Of a stretch of 64,000 nt of DNA, positions 41,437-49,863 are shown piece by piece. Source of the stretch: BOG-938 sp035524315 (lineage in GTDB: Bacteria; Pseudomonadota; Alphaproteobacteria; Caulobacterales; Caulobacteraceae); assembly GCA_035524315.1 (NCBI GenBank), contig DATKPD010000003.1, forward strand, positions 1-64,000, in the 5' to 3' direction. The stretch's first letter is position 1. Each line of letters opens with the position of its first letter. The position numbers and the translations under genes are program-made. The notes below the pieces were generated by a model. The model worked only from the letters and a program-made list of their open reading frames with translations, had not been told where the DNA came from and made no database searches.

Positions 41437-43137
41437 TTAGAGGCTTAGCCCGCCTTCTTTGGCGAAGGGGTCCATGACCTCGCTGACTTTGGCCGCCAAG
41501 TCATCGAGCGAGAAGGGCTTGGTCACCATCGACATGTTGGGCCCCAGGAATCCGGACCGTACGGCGGCGTTTTCCGCGTAGCCCGTGATGAACAGGATCG
41601 GCAGGTCCGGCCTGTGCGCGCGCGCCGCCTCGGCCAGTTCACGCCCGTTCATCCCCGGCAGTCCTACATCCGAGATCATCAGATCGATCCGCGCGTCAGA
41701 GGCAAGATAGGGTATAGCCGTCGCCGCGTCGGCGAATTCCACGGCGTCGTAGCGAAGCTCTTGCAGAACCTCGCGCACGAGCATGCGCACCGCCGGCTCG
41801 TCCTCGACGATCACGACCCGTTCGCCGGCCCCGCGCCGGGCCGCCGGCCTGGGCAGCGCGCACGTCTCGGGGCTGGCTTCCGTGGTGGGCAGATAGAGGG
41901 TGACCGTCGCGCCCTGGCCAAGCTGGCTTTGAATGCGCACCTGGCCGCCGCTCTGGCGCACGAAGCCATAAACCATCGACAGCCCGAGCCCCGTCCCCTG
42001 CCCCAGGGGCTTGGTGGTGAAAAAGGGATCGAACACCTTCTCGATTAGCTCGGGCGCGATGCCGACGCCGGTGTCGGACACCGCGACCTTCACAAAGCGG
42101 CGGGGCGCGACGCCCTCCAGTTCATCCATGTCGACCACGCTTGTCTCGATGGACAAGGTCCCGCCATCGGGCATGGCGTCGCGGGCGTTGATCGCCAGAT
42201 TGAGGATGGCGTTCTCGAGCTGGTTGGCGTCGATCATGCCGGCCGGCAGCTCAGGGGTGAGCCGGAGCCGGAAATCGATCTTCTCGTCGATCGCCCGCTT
42301 GATCAGCTCCGACATCGAACCAATCAGGCCGTTGATGTCGGTCGGCTGGGGATCGAGCGACTGCTTGCGCGAGAAGGCGAGCAGCCGCTGGGTCAAGGCC
42401 GCGGCCCGCCCAGCGGACGTGTAGGCCGCATCCATATACCGATCGAGGCCGTCGGTGCGGCCCTGGGCGAGTTGGCGGCGCATGATGTCGAGCGAACCCA
42501 TGATGCCCGTGAGCATATTGTTGAAATCGTGCGCTATTCCGCCCGTCAGCTGCCCGACGGCTTCCATTTTCTGGCTTTGGCGCAACGAGGATTCGACGCG
42601 CTCGCGTTCGGCGGTCTCGGCTTTGAGCCGTTCCAAGGCGTCTTCGAGATCGGCGGTCCGTTCGTGGACCAGGGCTTCCAGATGCTCGGCCGCGTCGGCG
42701 AGCGCGTTGGTGGTGGCCTCCAGGGCGTCGCGCTGGACCTGGATCTGCCGGCGCTGGCGATGCAGGTCGAAAAACACATTGGCCTTGCCGCGCAGGATGT
42801 CCGGCTCGATCGGCTTCTGGATGAAATCGACCGCTCCGGCCTCATAGCCGCGAAAGCGCCGCTGGACGTCGGCGGTGCCCGCGGTGAGGAAGATGATCGG
42901 CACCCGGCGGCCGCGTTCGTTGCCGCGCATATACTCCGCCAGTTGGAAGCCATCCATGCCCGGCATCTGCACGTCGAGCAGGGCCAGGGCGATGTCGTGC
43001 TTGAGCAGGAGTTCCAGGGCCTCGTCGCCCGACCGCGCCTTGAGGAACGCCAGGCCGTCGCGCTGGAGCAGCGCTTCGAGCGACAGGAGGTTTTCCTCCA
43101 GGTCGTCGACGATCAGGAAATTGACCAGTTCCTGCAT
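41437..43137 (-). CDS. Hybrid histidine kinase, REC-HisKA-HATPase-REC
   Basis: 566 residues from the ATG at 43137. N-terminal receiver (Asp55 in LLDVQMPGMDG), a coiled-coil helix, HisKA with His in GGIAHDFNNMLTGI, HATPase (NAILNLAINARDAMP, GTGLGLSMVYGF) and a C-terminal receiver (ISDVGLPGMNG). No membrane helix, so input arrives by phosphotransfer to the first receiver. It is the last gene of a set with a CheB-like and a CheR-like protein and a large hybrid kinase, 5 nt after the CheB-like gene. Confidence 0.88.
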   Translation of the reverse strand: MQELVNFLIVDDLEENLLSLEALLQRDGLAFLKARSGDEALELLLKHDIALALLDVQMPGMDGFQLAEYMRGNERGRRVPIIFLTAGTADVQRRFRGYEAGAVDFIQKPIEPDILRGKANVFFDLHRQRRQIQVQRDALEATTNALADAAEHLEALVHERTADLEDALERLKAETAERERVESSLRQSQKMEAVGQLTGGIAHDFNNMLTGIMGSLDIMRRQLAQGRTDGLDRYMDAAYTSAGRAAALTQRLLAFSRKQSLDPQPTDINGLIGSMSELIKRAIDEKIDFRLRLTPELPAGMIDANQLENAILNLAINARDAMPDGGTLSIETSVVDMDELEGVAPRRFVKVAVSDTGVGIAPELIEKVFDPFFTTKPLGQGTGLGLSMVYGFVRQSGGQVRIQSQLGQGATVTLYLPTTEASPETCALPRPAARRGAGERVVIVEDEPAVRMLVREVLQELRYDAVEFADAATAIPYLASDARIDLMISDVGLPGMNGRELAEAARAHRPDLPILFITGYAENAAVRSGFLGPNMSMVTKPFSLDDLAAKVSEVMDPFAKEGGLSL

Positions 43138-43142
43138 GCCGC

Positions 43143-43718
43143 TCACGCCGTCCCCAACTGTACGAGATAGGCCGCGATCGCCTCGAGGGGGACGCACCGG
43201 GCTTCGGCGCTCTTGGCCAAGGCCGCGCTCGGCATCGTGGGCGCGAACGCCCCCGCGGGATCCTCGGCCAAGGCCACCCCGCCGCCGGCGACCACGGCCC
43301 GCAGGCCCTCGGCGCCGTCCTCGTTCGCGCCAGTCAGGATGACGCCCACCAGACCGTCGCCGAACGCGTCGGCCGCGCTCTCGAACAATACGTCGATGGA
43401 CGGTCTGGAATAAAGCACCGGCTCGTCCGAGGAGAGCGAAACGGTGCGATCCTCCTCCACCAGCAGGTGATAGCCGGAGGGCCCGAAATAGACGACGCCC
43501 GGCAGGATCGGCTCCTTATCCTCGGCCTCTTTCACCACCACGCGGCACTTGGCCTGGAACAGGGGCGCCAGCAGGTCCGCCCGGTCGTCCGGTATGTGCA
43601 CGACCACCAGCACCGGGATGGGATAGCTGGCCGGCAGGTCCGGCAAGATGCGCGACAGGGCCTGGATGGCCCCCGCCGACGCGCCGATGACAACGGCCTC
43701 GACTCCCTTGGCGCTCAT
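43143..43718 (-). CDS. Stand-alone CheB-type methylesterase domain
   Basis: 191 residues carrying only the catalytic domain of CheB: Ser in GASAGAIQAL, His in VVHIPDD and Asp in TGANEDGAEGL. The receiver that normally precedes it is absent, so activity is not controlled in cis by phosphorylation. The ATG at 43718 overlaps the CheR-like stop as ATGA. No methyl-accepting protein is encoded nearby; the pair probably acts on a receptor elsewhere or on the large kinase. Confidence 0.87.
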   Translation of the reverse strand: MSAKGVEAVVIGASAGAIQALSRILPDLPASYPIPVLVVVHIPDDRADLLAPLFQAKCRVVVKEAEDKEPILPGVVYFGPSGYHLLVEEDRTVSLSSDEPVLYSRPSIDVLFESAADAFGDGLVGVILTGANEDGAEGLRAVVAGGGVALAEDPAGAFAPTMPSAALAKSAEARCVPLEAIAAYLVQLGTA

Positions 43719-44563
43719 GGTTCGCGCCTCTGGTAGATCTTTTCCTCGCGAACGAATTCGGCGAAGGCCTCGGCGTGGGTCGAGAAGCGCAGGCTTTCCT
43801 TGGAGCCCAGGCCCAGGAACCCCTTGCGGGCGAGCGAGTCGCGGAACAGGCCCAACGCCCGGTCCTGCAATGGCCGGTCGAAATAGATCAGCACATTCCG
43901 GCACGAGATGAACTGCACCTCGGCGAACACCGCGTCGGTGGCCAGGCTGTGGTCGGAGAACACCACCTGGCTGCGCAGCGCCTTGTCGAACACCGCGCGG
44001 CCGTAGGCGGCGGTGTAGTAGTCGGACAGCGACGACTTGCCCCCGGACTTCTGATGGTTCTCGGTGAACGCCTTGATCCGGTCCAGCGCGTAAACCCCGC
44101 TGGCCGCGGCCTCCAGCGCGCCGGGATTGATATCGGTCGCATAGAACAGGGTGCGTTCCAGCAGGCCTTCCTCACGGAACAGGATCGCGAAGGAGTGCAG
44201 TTCCTCGCCGCTGCTGCATCCGGCGATCCAAACCTTGAGCGAGGGGTAGGTGCGAAGATGCGGCGCCACGTTCTCGCGGATGGCGCGATAGTAGCTGGGA
44301 TCCCGGAACATCTCGCTGACCTGCACAGTCAGGTAGTTCAGCAGGCGCGGCACCAAGGCGGAATCGCGCAGGACCGCCTCCTGCATCGCCGAAAAGCTTG
44401 AGAAACTCAGTTGCTCGCGCGCCTGCCTCAGCCGTCGTTTGATCGAGGCCTGGGCGTAATGGCGAAAGTCGTAGTGATAACGTCGCTGAAGCGCCTCCAG
44501 CAGGAGGTTGATCTCGATATCCTCGATGGCGTCGCGCACCATCGTTTCTACCGCGGCATCCAC
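43715..44563 (-). CDS. CheR-type protein methyltransferase
   Basis: 282 residues. The N-terminal helical domain (LLEALQRRYHYDFRHYAQASIKRRLR) and the SAM-binding domain (VWIAGCSSGEELHSFAI, ATDINPGALEAA, VQFISCRNVLIYFD) are complete. It begins at a GTG at 44563 inside the end of the large kinase gene, or at an ATG at 44542 just after it; neither has a strong ribosome site. Translationally linked to the CheB-like protein downstream. Confidence 0.87.
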   Translation of the reverse strand: MDAAVETMVRDAIEDIEINLLLEALQRRYHYDFRHYAQASIKRRLRQAREQLSFSSFSAMQEAVLRDSALVPRLLNYLTVQVSEMFRDPSYYRAIRENVAPHLRTYPSLKVWIAGCSSGEELHSFAILFREEGLLERTLFYATDINPGALEAAASGVYALDRIKAFTENHQKSGGKSSLSDYYTAAYGRAVFDKALRSQVVFSDHSLATDAVFAEVQFISCRNVLIYFDRPLQDRALGLFRDSLARKGFLGLGSKESLRFSTHAEAFAEFVREEKIYQRREP

Positions 44564-47500
44564 ACGCGGACGAGCGACAGCAGCTTCTCCACATCCAGCG
44601 GCTTGGCCATGTAGTCGTTGGCCCCCGCCGACAGGCAGCGTTCGTGGTCGTCGGGCATGGCCTTGGCCGTCAGGGCGATGATCGGCAGCCTGGTCCAGCG
44701 CGGATCCAGGCGGATGCGCCGGGTCGCCTCCAAGCCGTCCATCACCGGCATCATCACATCCATGAGCACCAGCTCGATCGCCTTGGCATCGCCGCTCGCC
44801 TGCTGCTCAAGAGCGTCCAGCGCCTCCTGACCGTTCCGGGCGATCTGCACGATGACGCCGCGCGGCTCGAGAATGTTGGTCAGCGAATAGACGTTGCGGA
44901 CGTCGTCCTCGACGATCAGGACTCGGCGCCCCTCCAGCACCGCATCCCGGTTGCGGGCCTCATGGATCATCTTCTGCTGCTCGGCGGGCAACTCCGACAC
45001 CACCTGGTGCAGGAACAGCGACACCTCGTCGAGCAGGCGTTCGGGCGACTTGGCCCCCTTGATGATGATCGAACTGGAATAACGCCGCAGCTTCTGTTCG
45101 TCGTCGGGCGACAGATCGTGGCCTGTGTAGACGATGACCGGGGGGAAAGCGTACTCGCCCTCGGCGCTCAAGGTTTCCAGCACAAAGAAGCCCGAGGCGT
45201 CCGGCAGCGATAAATCCAGAACCATGCAATCGAAGGGCTGCTCCTTGAGCAGGCGCAGGCACTCCGCCGCGGTGCCGGCGCCGACGGTCTCGACGTCGCT
45301 CGACCCCAGCAGCTTTCGCACGGCGTCGCGCTGCACGTCGTCGTCTTCCACGATCAGGACCCGGCGCATGGTGCGCGTGAGCTTCGCCTCCAGCCCTTGC
45401 AGGGCCTCGGCCAGGTCCTCGCGCCGCACCGGCTTCACCAGATAGCCGACCGCGCCCAGGGACAGGGCCGTCTGGGCATGATCGCTCGCCGACACCACAT
45501 GGATCGGGATGTGGCGGGTGGCGTCGTCGCGCTTCAAGCGGTCCAGCACGGCCAGGCCCGACTGGTCCGGCAGGCCGACGTCCAGCACCAACGCGCTGGG
45601 CCTGTAGCGCCGGGCCAAGTCGAGCGCATCTTCGGCGGTTCCGGCGACCAGGCACTGAAAGCCGACCTCGCGCGCCAGATCGCGCACGATGCCCGCGAAA
45701 ATCTGATCATCCTCGACCACAAGCAGAACGCGGCGCGCGTCGACCAGATGATCCCGATCGTCGTCGACAATGGAAAGCTTCGGCGCGGCGCGGGGCGTCG
45801 GCGCCGTGGGCGGTGTCGAAGGACTGGCGGACGGCGGCGCGCCCCGCCAAGCTTGCACCGCGCCCGGATCGTAGGCCAGCGGAATGGTGAGGGTAAAGAC
45901 GCTGCCTTTGCCGATCTCGCTCTGCAAGGCGATCGAACCGCCCAGCAGGCGCGCCAATTCCCTGGAGATCGAAAGCCCAAGCCCGGTGCCGCCATACTTG
46001 CGGTCGATGGCGCTGTCGGCCTGACGGAACGCTTCGAAGATGTTCTGATGCTGCTCGGACGATATGCCGATGCCGGTGTCGGCCACGGCCAGGGCGAGCC
46101 TGTCCCCGACGCACGACACCCGCAGCTCCACCCGGCCTGTCTCGGTGAACTTGAAGGCGTTGGACAGAAGATTCTTGAGAATCTGGTCGAGCCGCTGGCG
46201 GTCGGTCACGATCGCGGGCGGGCACTCGCCGGCGACATCGACGATGAACTCCAAGCGGCGCTGGGCGGCCACCGGATCGAACGTCTGCCGCAGGTCGCTG
46301 ACGAGCCGCTGCAGGGAAACGGTCTCGGGCCGAACCTGGATATGGCCGGCTTCGATCTTGGACAGGTCGAGGATGTCGTTGATGAGGTTGAGCAGATCGT
46401 TGCCGGACGCCTGGATGGTGCGGGCGTACTTCACCTGCTCCTCGGACAGGTTGTTGTGGGGATTGTCGCCCAGCAGCTTGGACAGGATCAGCAGCGAATT
46501 GAGCGGCGTTCGCAGCTCGTGCGACATGTTGGCGAGGAAATCGGACTTGTAGCGGCCAGCCTGCTCCAGTTCGCGCGCCTTCAGTTCGACGGCGGCGCCC
46601 GTTCGGGCCAGGTCGTCGCGCTGGGCCTCGAGCTGTTGCGCCTGTTCTTCCAGTTGCGTGTTGGTATGTTCCAGTTCGACCTGCTGGGTCTCCAGCCGGG
46701 CCTGCTGCTCCTTGAGGGCGCGGCCCTGCTCTTCCAGCTCTTCATTGGAGACCCGCAGCTCCTCGCTCTGCACCTGAAGCTCTTCGGCCTGGCGCTGAGT
46801 CTCCTCCAGCAGAGCCTGCAGATCGGTGCGGTAGCGGGCCGAGCGCAAGGCGACGCCGGCCGGCCCGGCGGCCTGATGCAGGAAAGCCACGATCTGGTCG
46901 CCGACCGGATGCAGGAAGCCGAGCTCGACCACCGCGTTCACCACCCCGTCGACCACGAAGGGCGCGATGACCAGGTGCCGCGGCTTGTCGCGCCCCAGCC
47001 CCGACCCCACGGTCATGTAACCGTCGGGCACCTCATTGACGACCGTCGGCCGGCCATCGGCCGCCACCCGCCCCAGAAGACTCTCCCTCAGGACAAATCC
47101 GGCGGGAATGGCGGCGTCGGCGGCGACGCCCAGTTGCGCGATCCGTTCGAACCGCTCTCCATTGCCCTTGAACAGCACGCCCGCCTGGGCGTCGAGGTAC
47201 TGGGTTAGGAAGTCGAGAATGGCGTCGCCGAGTTGCTGGATCGATTTGTCGCCCAGCATGGCCGCAGACAAGCCGACATGCCCGGCCTGCAGCCATGCTT
47301 CGCGTTCGCGCGCGCGCGCGGTCCTGTTGACCAAGACCCCGACGGCGAGCGTAAGCCCGATCCCCAGGGCGGTCGCCAAAAGCCCGCTGGCGATCGCCGT
47401 GCTCTGCGCCGCCCGCATCTCGGCCAGGCGCGCGCTGCGTAAGCCCGCTTCCTCCTCGTCCATGGCGGCCAGTTGGGCGCGAATGGCGTCCATCTCGAGC

Positions 47501-47973
47501 TTGCCCTGGTCAGTGTTGACCATCGCCAGCGCAGCCGCCGCCCCCTGAGTCCGGCGCAGGTCGATCGTCTGTTTCAGTTCGGCGAGCTTGGCTTCGATGT
47601 GGGGCTTGAGCTGACCGACGCTCGCCTGCTGATCGGGATTGTCCTTGGTCAAGACGTCGATCGCACTGAGTTCGGGCGCGAGCCTGGACAGGGCCGTGTC
47701 GTAAGGTTCGAGATATTTCTCGTTTCCTGTCAGCAGGTAGCCGCGCTGACCGGTTTCTGCATCCTGAATTGACGACAGCAGCGCGTTGATCGCGGCCATG
47801 ACGTCATGCGAGTGGACGATACGGTCGTTGTCGGCCTGCAGGGTCTGCACGTCCACAAAGGACACCGCGCCGCTGATCAGGAAGAACACGACGGCGGCGA
47901 CCACGCCCAGGGCGGTCACGAGCCCGCTTCTCGATCGGACGGTCGGCGCTTTGTGGGTCGTCTGCAGCGTCAT
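44548..47973 (-). CDS. Large membrane hybrid kinase: CHASE3-GAF-HisKA-HATPase-REC-REC-REC
   Basis: 1141 residues from the ATG at 47973. One helix near the start and one at about 190-215 enclose a CHASE3 periplasmic sensor (IQDAETGQRGYLLTGNEKYL). A GAF-like domain follows, then a long Gln/Glu coiled coil (about 385-470), HisKA with His in NMSHELRTPLNSL, HATPase with GTGLGLSISREL, and three receivers with Asp in VLDVGLPDQSG, VLDLSLPDASG and LMDVMMPVMDG. The coupled CheR/CheB-like genes and the REC-HK-REC gene make a four-gene signalling unit. Output is unknown. Confidence 0.9.
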   Translation of the reverse strand: MTLQTTHKAPTVRSRSGLVTALGVVAAVVFFLISGAVSFVDVQTLQADNDRIVHSHDVMAAINALLSSIQDAETGQRGYLLTGNEKYLEPYDTALSRLAPELSAIDVLTKDNPDQQASVGQLKPHIEAKLAELKQTIDLRRTQGAAAALAMVNTDQGKLEMDAIRAQLAAMDEEEAGLRSARLAEMRAAQSTAIASGLLATALGIGLTLAVGVLVNRTARAREREAWLQAGHVGLSAAMLGDKSIQQLGDAILDFLTQYLDAQAGVLFKGNGERFERIAQLGVAADAAIPAGFVLRESLLGRVAADGRPTVVNEVPDGYMTVGSGLGRDKPRHLVIAPFVVDGVVNAVVELGFLHPVGDQIVAFLHQAAGPAGVALRSARYRTDLQALLEETQRQAEELQVQSEELRVSNEELEEQGRALKEQQARLETQQVELEHTNTQLEEQAQQLEAQRDDLARTGAAVELKARELEQAGRYKSDFLANMSHELRTPLNSLLILSKLLGDNPHNNLSEEQVKYARTIQASGNDLLNLINDILDLSKIEAGHIQVRPETVSLQRLVSDLRQTFDPVAAQRRLEFIVDVAGECPPAIVTDRQRLDQILKNLLSNAFKFTETGRVELRVSCVGDRLALAVADTGIGISSEQHQNIFEAFRQADSAIDRKYGGTGLGLSISRELARLLGGSIALQSEIGKGSVFTLTIPLAYDPGAVQAWRGAPPSASPSTPPTAPTPRAAPKLSIVDDDRDHLVDARRVLLVVEDDQIFAGIVRDLAREVGFQCLVAGTAEDALDLARRYRPSALVLDVGLPDQSGLAVLDRLKRDDATRHIPIHVVSASDHAQTALSLGAVGYLVKPVRREDLAEALQGLEAKLTRTMRRVLIVEDDDVQRDAVRKLLGSSDVETVGAGTAAECLRLLKEQPFDCMVLDLSLPDASGFFVLETLSAEGEYAFPPVIVYTGHDLSPDDEQKLRRYSSSIIIKGAKSPERLLDEVSLFLHQVVSELPAEQQKMIHEARNRDAVLEGRRVLIVEDDVRNVYSLTNILEPRGVIVQIARNGQEALDALEQQASGDAKAIELVLMDVMMPVMDGLEATRRIRLDPRWTRLPIIALTAKAMPDDHERCLSAGANDYMAKPLDVEKLLSLVRVWMPR

Positions 47974-48358
47974 GCGGTGCTCGAAACCGTGCGAAGGACG
48001 TCCTGCGTACCTGGACTGTGGCCGCCAGATCAAGCTTGGCCGAGACATTCTGTCGCAGGAGGATCCCCAAGAATCCGCCGGCCCTCGCGTAAGGGGCGGA
48101 ACGACGCGCGAAGCCGGGAGACGCCCGCGCCAGAGCCAAGACCGGTCGCCCCGAAACGGGGGCTGGCCCGCTCCCGCGCGCGAGCGGGCCCCGCCGGCCG
48201 GTCAATTCGTCCTATGCCACTGCCATATAGGGTGCGAATGGCGGCGGCGTGTTCACCTCGGCTTCGACCTGCGCCAGCTTCAGACCCACGCCGCGACCGT
48301 CAAACCCGCCACGACGCCTCTGGGGATTTGTCGCCTATTTCCTCGTTACTTCAAGGAT
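47974..48358. other. Intergenic region with two GC-rich hairpins
   Basis: No gene is supported in these 385 bp. It holds the promoter of the large hybrid kinase gene. CCCCG-aaa-CGGGG (48149-48161) and a 9-bp stem GGCCCGCTC / GAGCGGGCC (48165-48173 and 48182-48190) lie side by side about 170-210 nt downstream of the hydrolase gene. They may block transcription reading in from that gene, but no T-tract follows. Confidence 0.45.
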
Positions 48359-49735
48359 TTAGATGAAGCGGCCAGGCTTGGCCAGCCAGGCGTCGATGTA
48401 GTCGTACAGCGTCTTCATGGTGTCGCCGAACTCGCCGGGCGTCTTCTCGCATTCCTTGCATGGCGCGTACATGTGGCTGGCCCCCTCGACGAAGGCGATC
48501 GACTTGTCGGGGCTCTTGGCGTGGTCGTAGATGAACTCGGCGGCCAGGAACTCCCAATGGCCGGTCATGCCCATGGCGAGCAGCGGCACGCCAACGCCCT
48601 CCACGTTGCCCGGCGGGCTGGCGTAGCTGGACGTCCACTCCACCCCATGGATGTCGTCGGCGTCGTAGCTGAAGTCGGGATCGACGCGCAGCGCCGAGCC
48701 CGCCAGGAACTCGCTCAAGGTGCCCTTATAGGACGCCAGGCCGAAGCTCGGGTCGGTGCGCTTGAGGCTTTCGGGCCGGCGCACGGTGTGCACGATCTGC
48801 ACCACGGAGGTCCCGTCGGCCTTGAGCAGCGGCCACGCCCGCTTGGTGTGCGAGAGCAGCGCGGGATCCTGGGAGAACAGCTTGTTATTGGGGCCCAGGC
48901 TGCTGGCGCCGGCGATGGCGAACGGCGCATCGTCGTCGTAGGGGCCCGCGCCGGCTTCGATCGCCGCCATCTGCTGCTGGGCGCTGTCGACCAGGCGGGC
49001 GTAGCGGCGCGCCTGGGCCGTCTGGAACGTGCGGATGAAGGCGGGGCTGTAGTTCGGCGCGACGGGGTTGAACCCGTTGGCTGGATTATAGAGGTCGAGC
49101 GCGGGGTCGAGCGTCTTGCCGTTGTGATCGTCGGTCAGGGCGGGATCGACGCTGAACAGCATCATCTCGGCGTTGCCGTAATTGGCGTCGGGCATCACGA
49201 TGCCGTCCGCTGGCGTCAGCCCCGCCAGGTTGTCGGGGCACTTGTGCACCTTCTGAGCATCCTGGCACACCTTGACCCCGTTCTCGGCGATGTCCTGGTA
49301 GGCGCTGACGATGGTCGCTCCACCGCTGTGGCCGAACAGCACGACCTTGCGCACGCCCGGATAACGACGCAGGAAATCGACGCCCAGCTTGGTTTCCAGC
49401 AGTGTGCGGTCGAGGTTCTCGCCGCTGGGGTCCATGCACAGCACCCGGTAGCCGCGCTCGGACAGCTGCGTGCAGGCGGAGAAGGTCAGATAGTCGCCGC
49501 CGTGGGTGACCAGCAGGGCGATCTGGCTCTTGGCGCCGGGCGCGGTCGGCTCGTAAAGCACCGCCGGGACCTCTTGGGCCAGATGCACAAAGGTCAGCTT
49601 GACGCCCGGAACGTTGGGCGTGTCCGGACTTGGCCGCGACATCGTCGGCTGGGCCAGGGCGGGGGCGGCGATGGCGACGAAGCTCGCGGCCGCGGCGGCG
49701 ACGGCCAGAAGGGTGCGAACGCTGGTGCGCTTCAT
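48359..49735 (-). CDS. Secreted alpha/beta hydrolase
   Basis: 458 residues from the ATG at 49735, which has a perfect AAGGAGG 9 nt upstream. Signal peptide to about APALAQ. Nucleophile Ser is in LFGHSGGAT, and the catalytic His is probably in EGASHMYAP. Four Cys (VCQDAQKVHKC and PCKECEK) suggest disulfides in the periplasm. It follows the second TonB receptor gene by 128 nt and may hydrolyse an ester brought in by it. The exact family is uncertain, though longer than most esterases. Confidence 0.8.
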   Translation of the reverse strand: MKRTSVRTLLAVAAAAASFVAIAAPALAQPTMSRPSPDTPNVPGVKLTFVHLAQEVPAVLYEPTAPGAKSQIALLVTHGGDYLTFSACTQLSERGYRVLCMDPSGENLDRTLLETKLGVDFLRRYPGVRKVVLFGHSGGATIVSAYQDIAENGVKVCQDAQKVHKCPDNLAGLTPADGIVMPDANYGNAEMMLFSVDPALTDDHNGKTLDPALDLYNPANGFNPVAPNYSPAFIRTFQTAQARRYARLVDSAQQQMAAIEAGAGPYDDDAPFAIAGASSLGPNNKLFSQDPALLSHTKRAWPLLKADGTSVVQIVHTVRRPESLKRTDPSFGLASYKGTLSEFLAGSALRVDPDFSYDADDIHGVEWTSSYASPPGNVEGVGVPLLAMGMTGHWEFLAAEFIYDHAKSPDKSIAFVEGASHMYAPCKECEKTPGEFGDTMKTLYDYIDAWLAKPGRFI

Positions 49736-49863
49736 CGAAGGTTTCCTCCTTATCGGGATGCGCTGTCTTGAATGATCGCGCACCGGGTGCGCCGCCATCG
49801 GCGACGCACCCGTATATTCACGTCCGTTCACCCCGGCTCCATTTGGAACCGGTCAGGGTGTGA

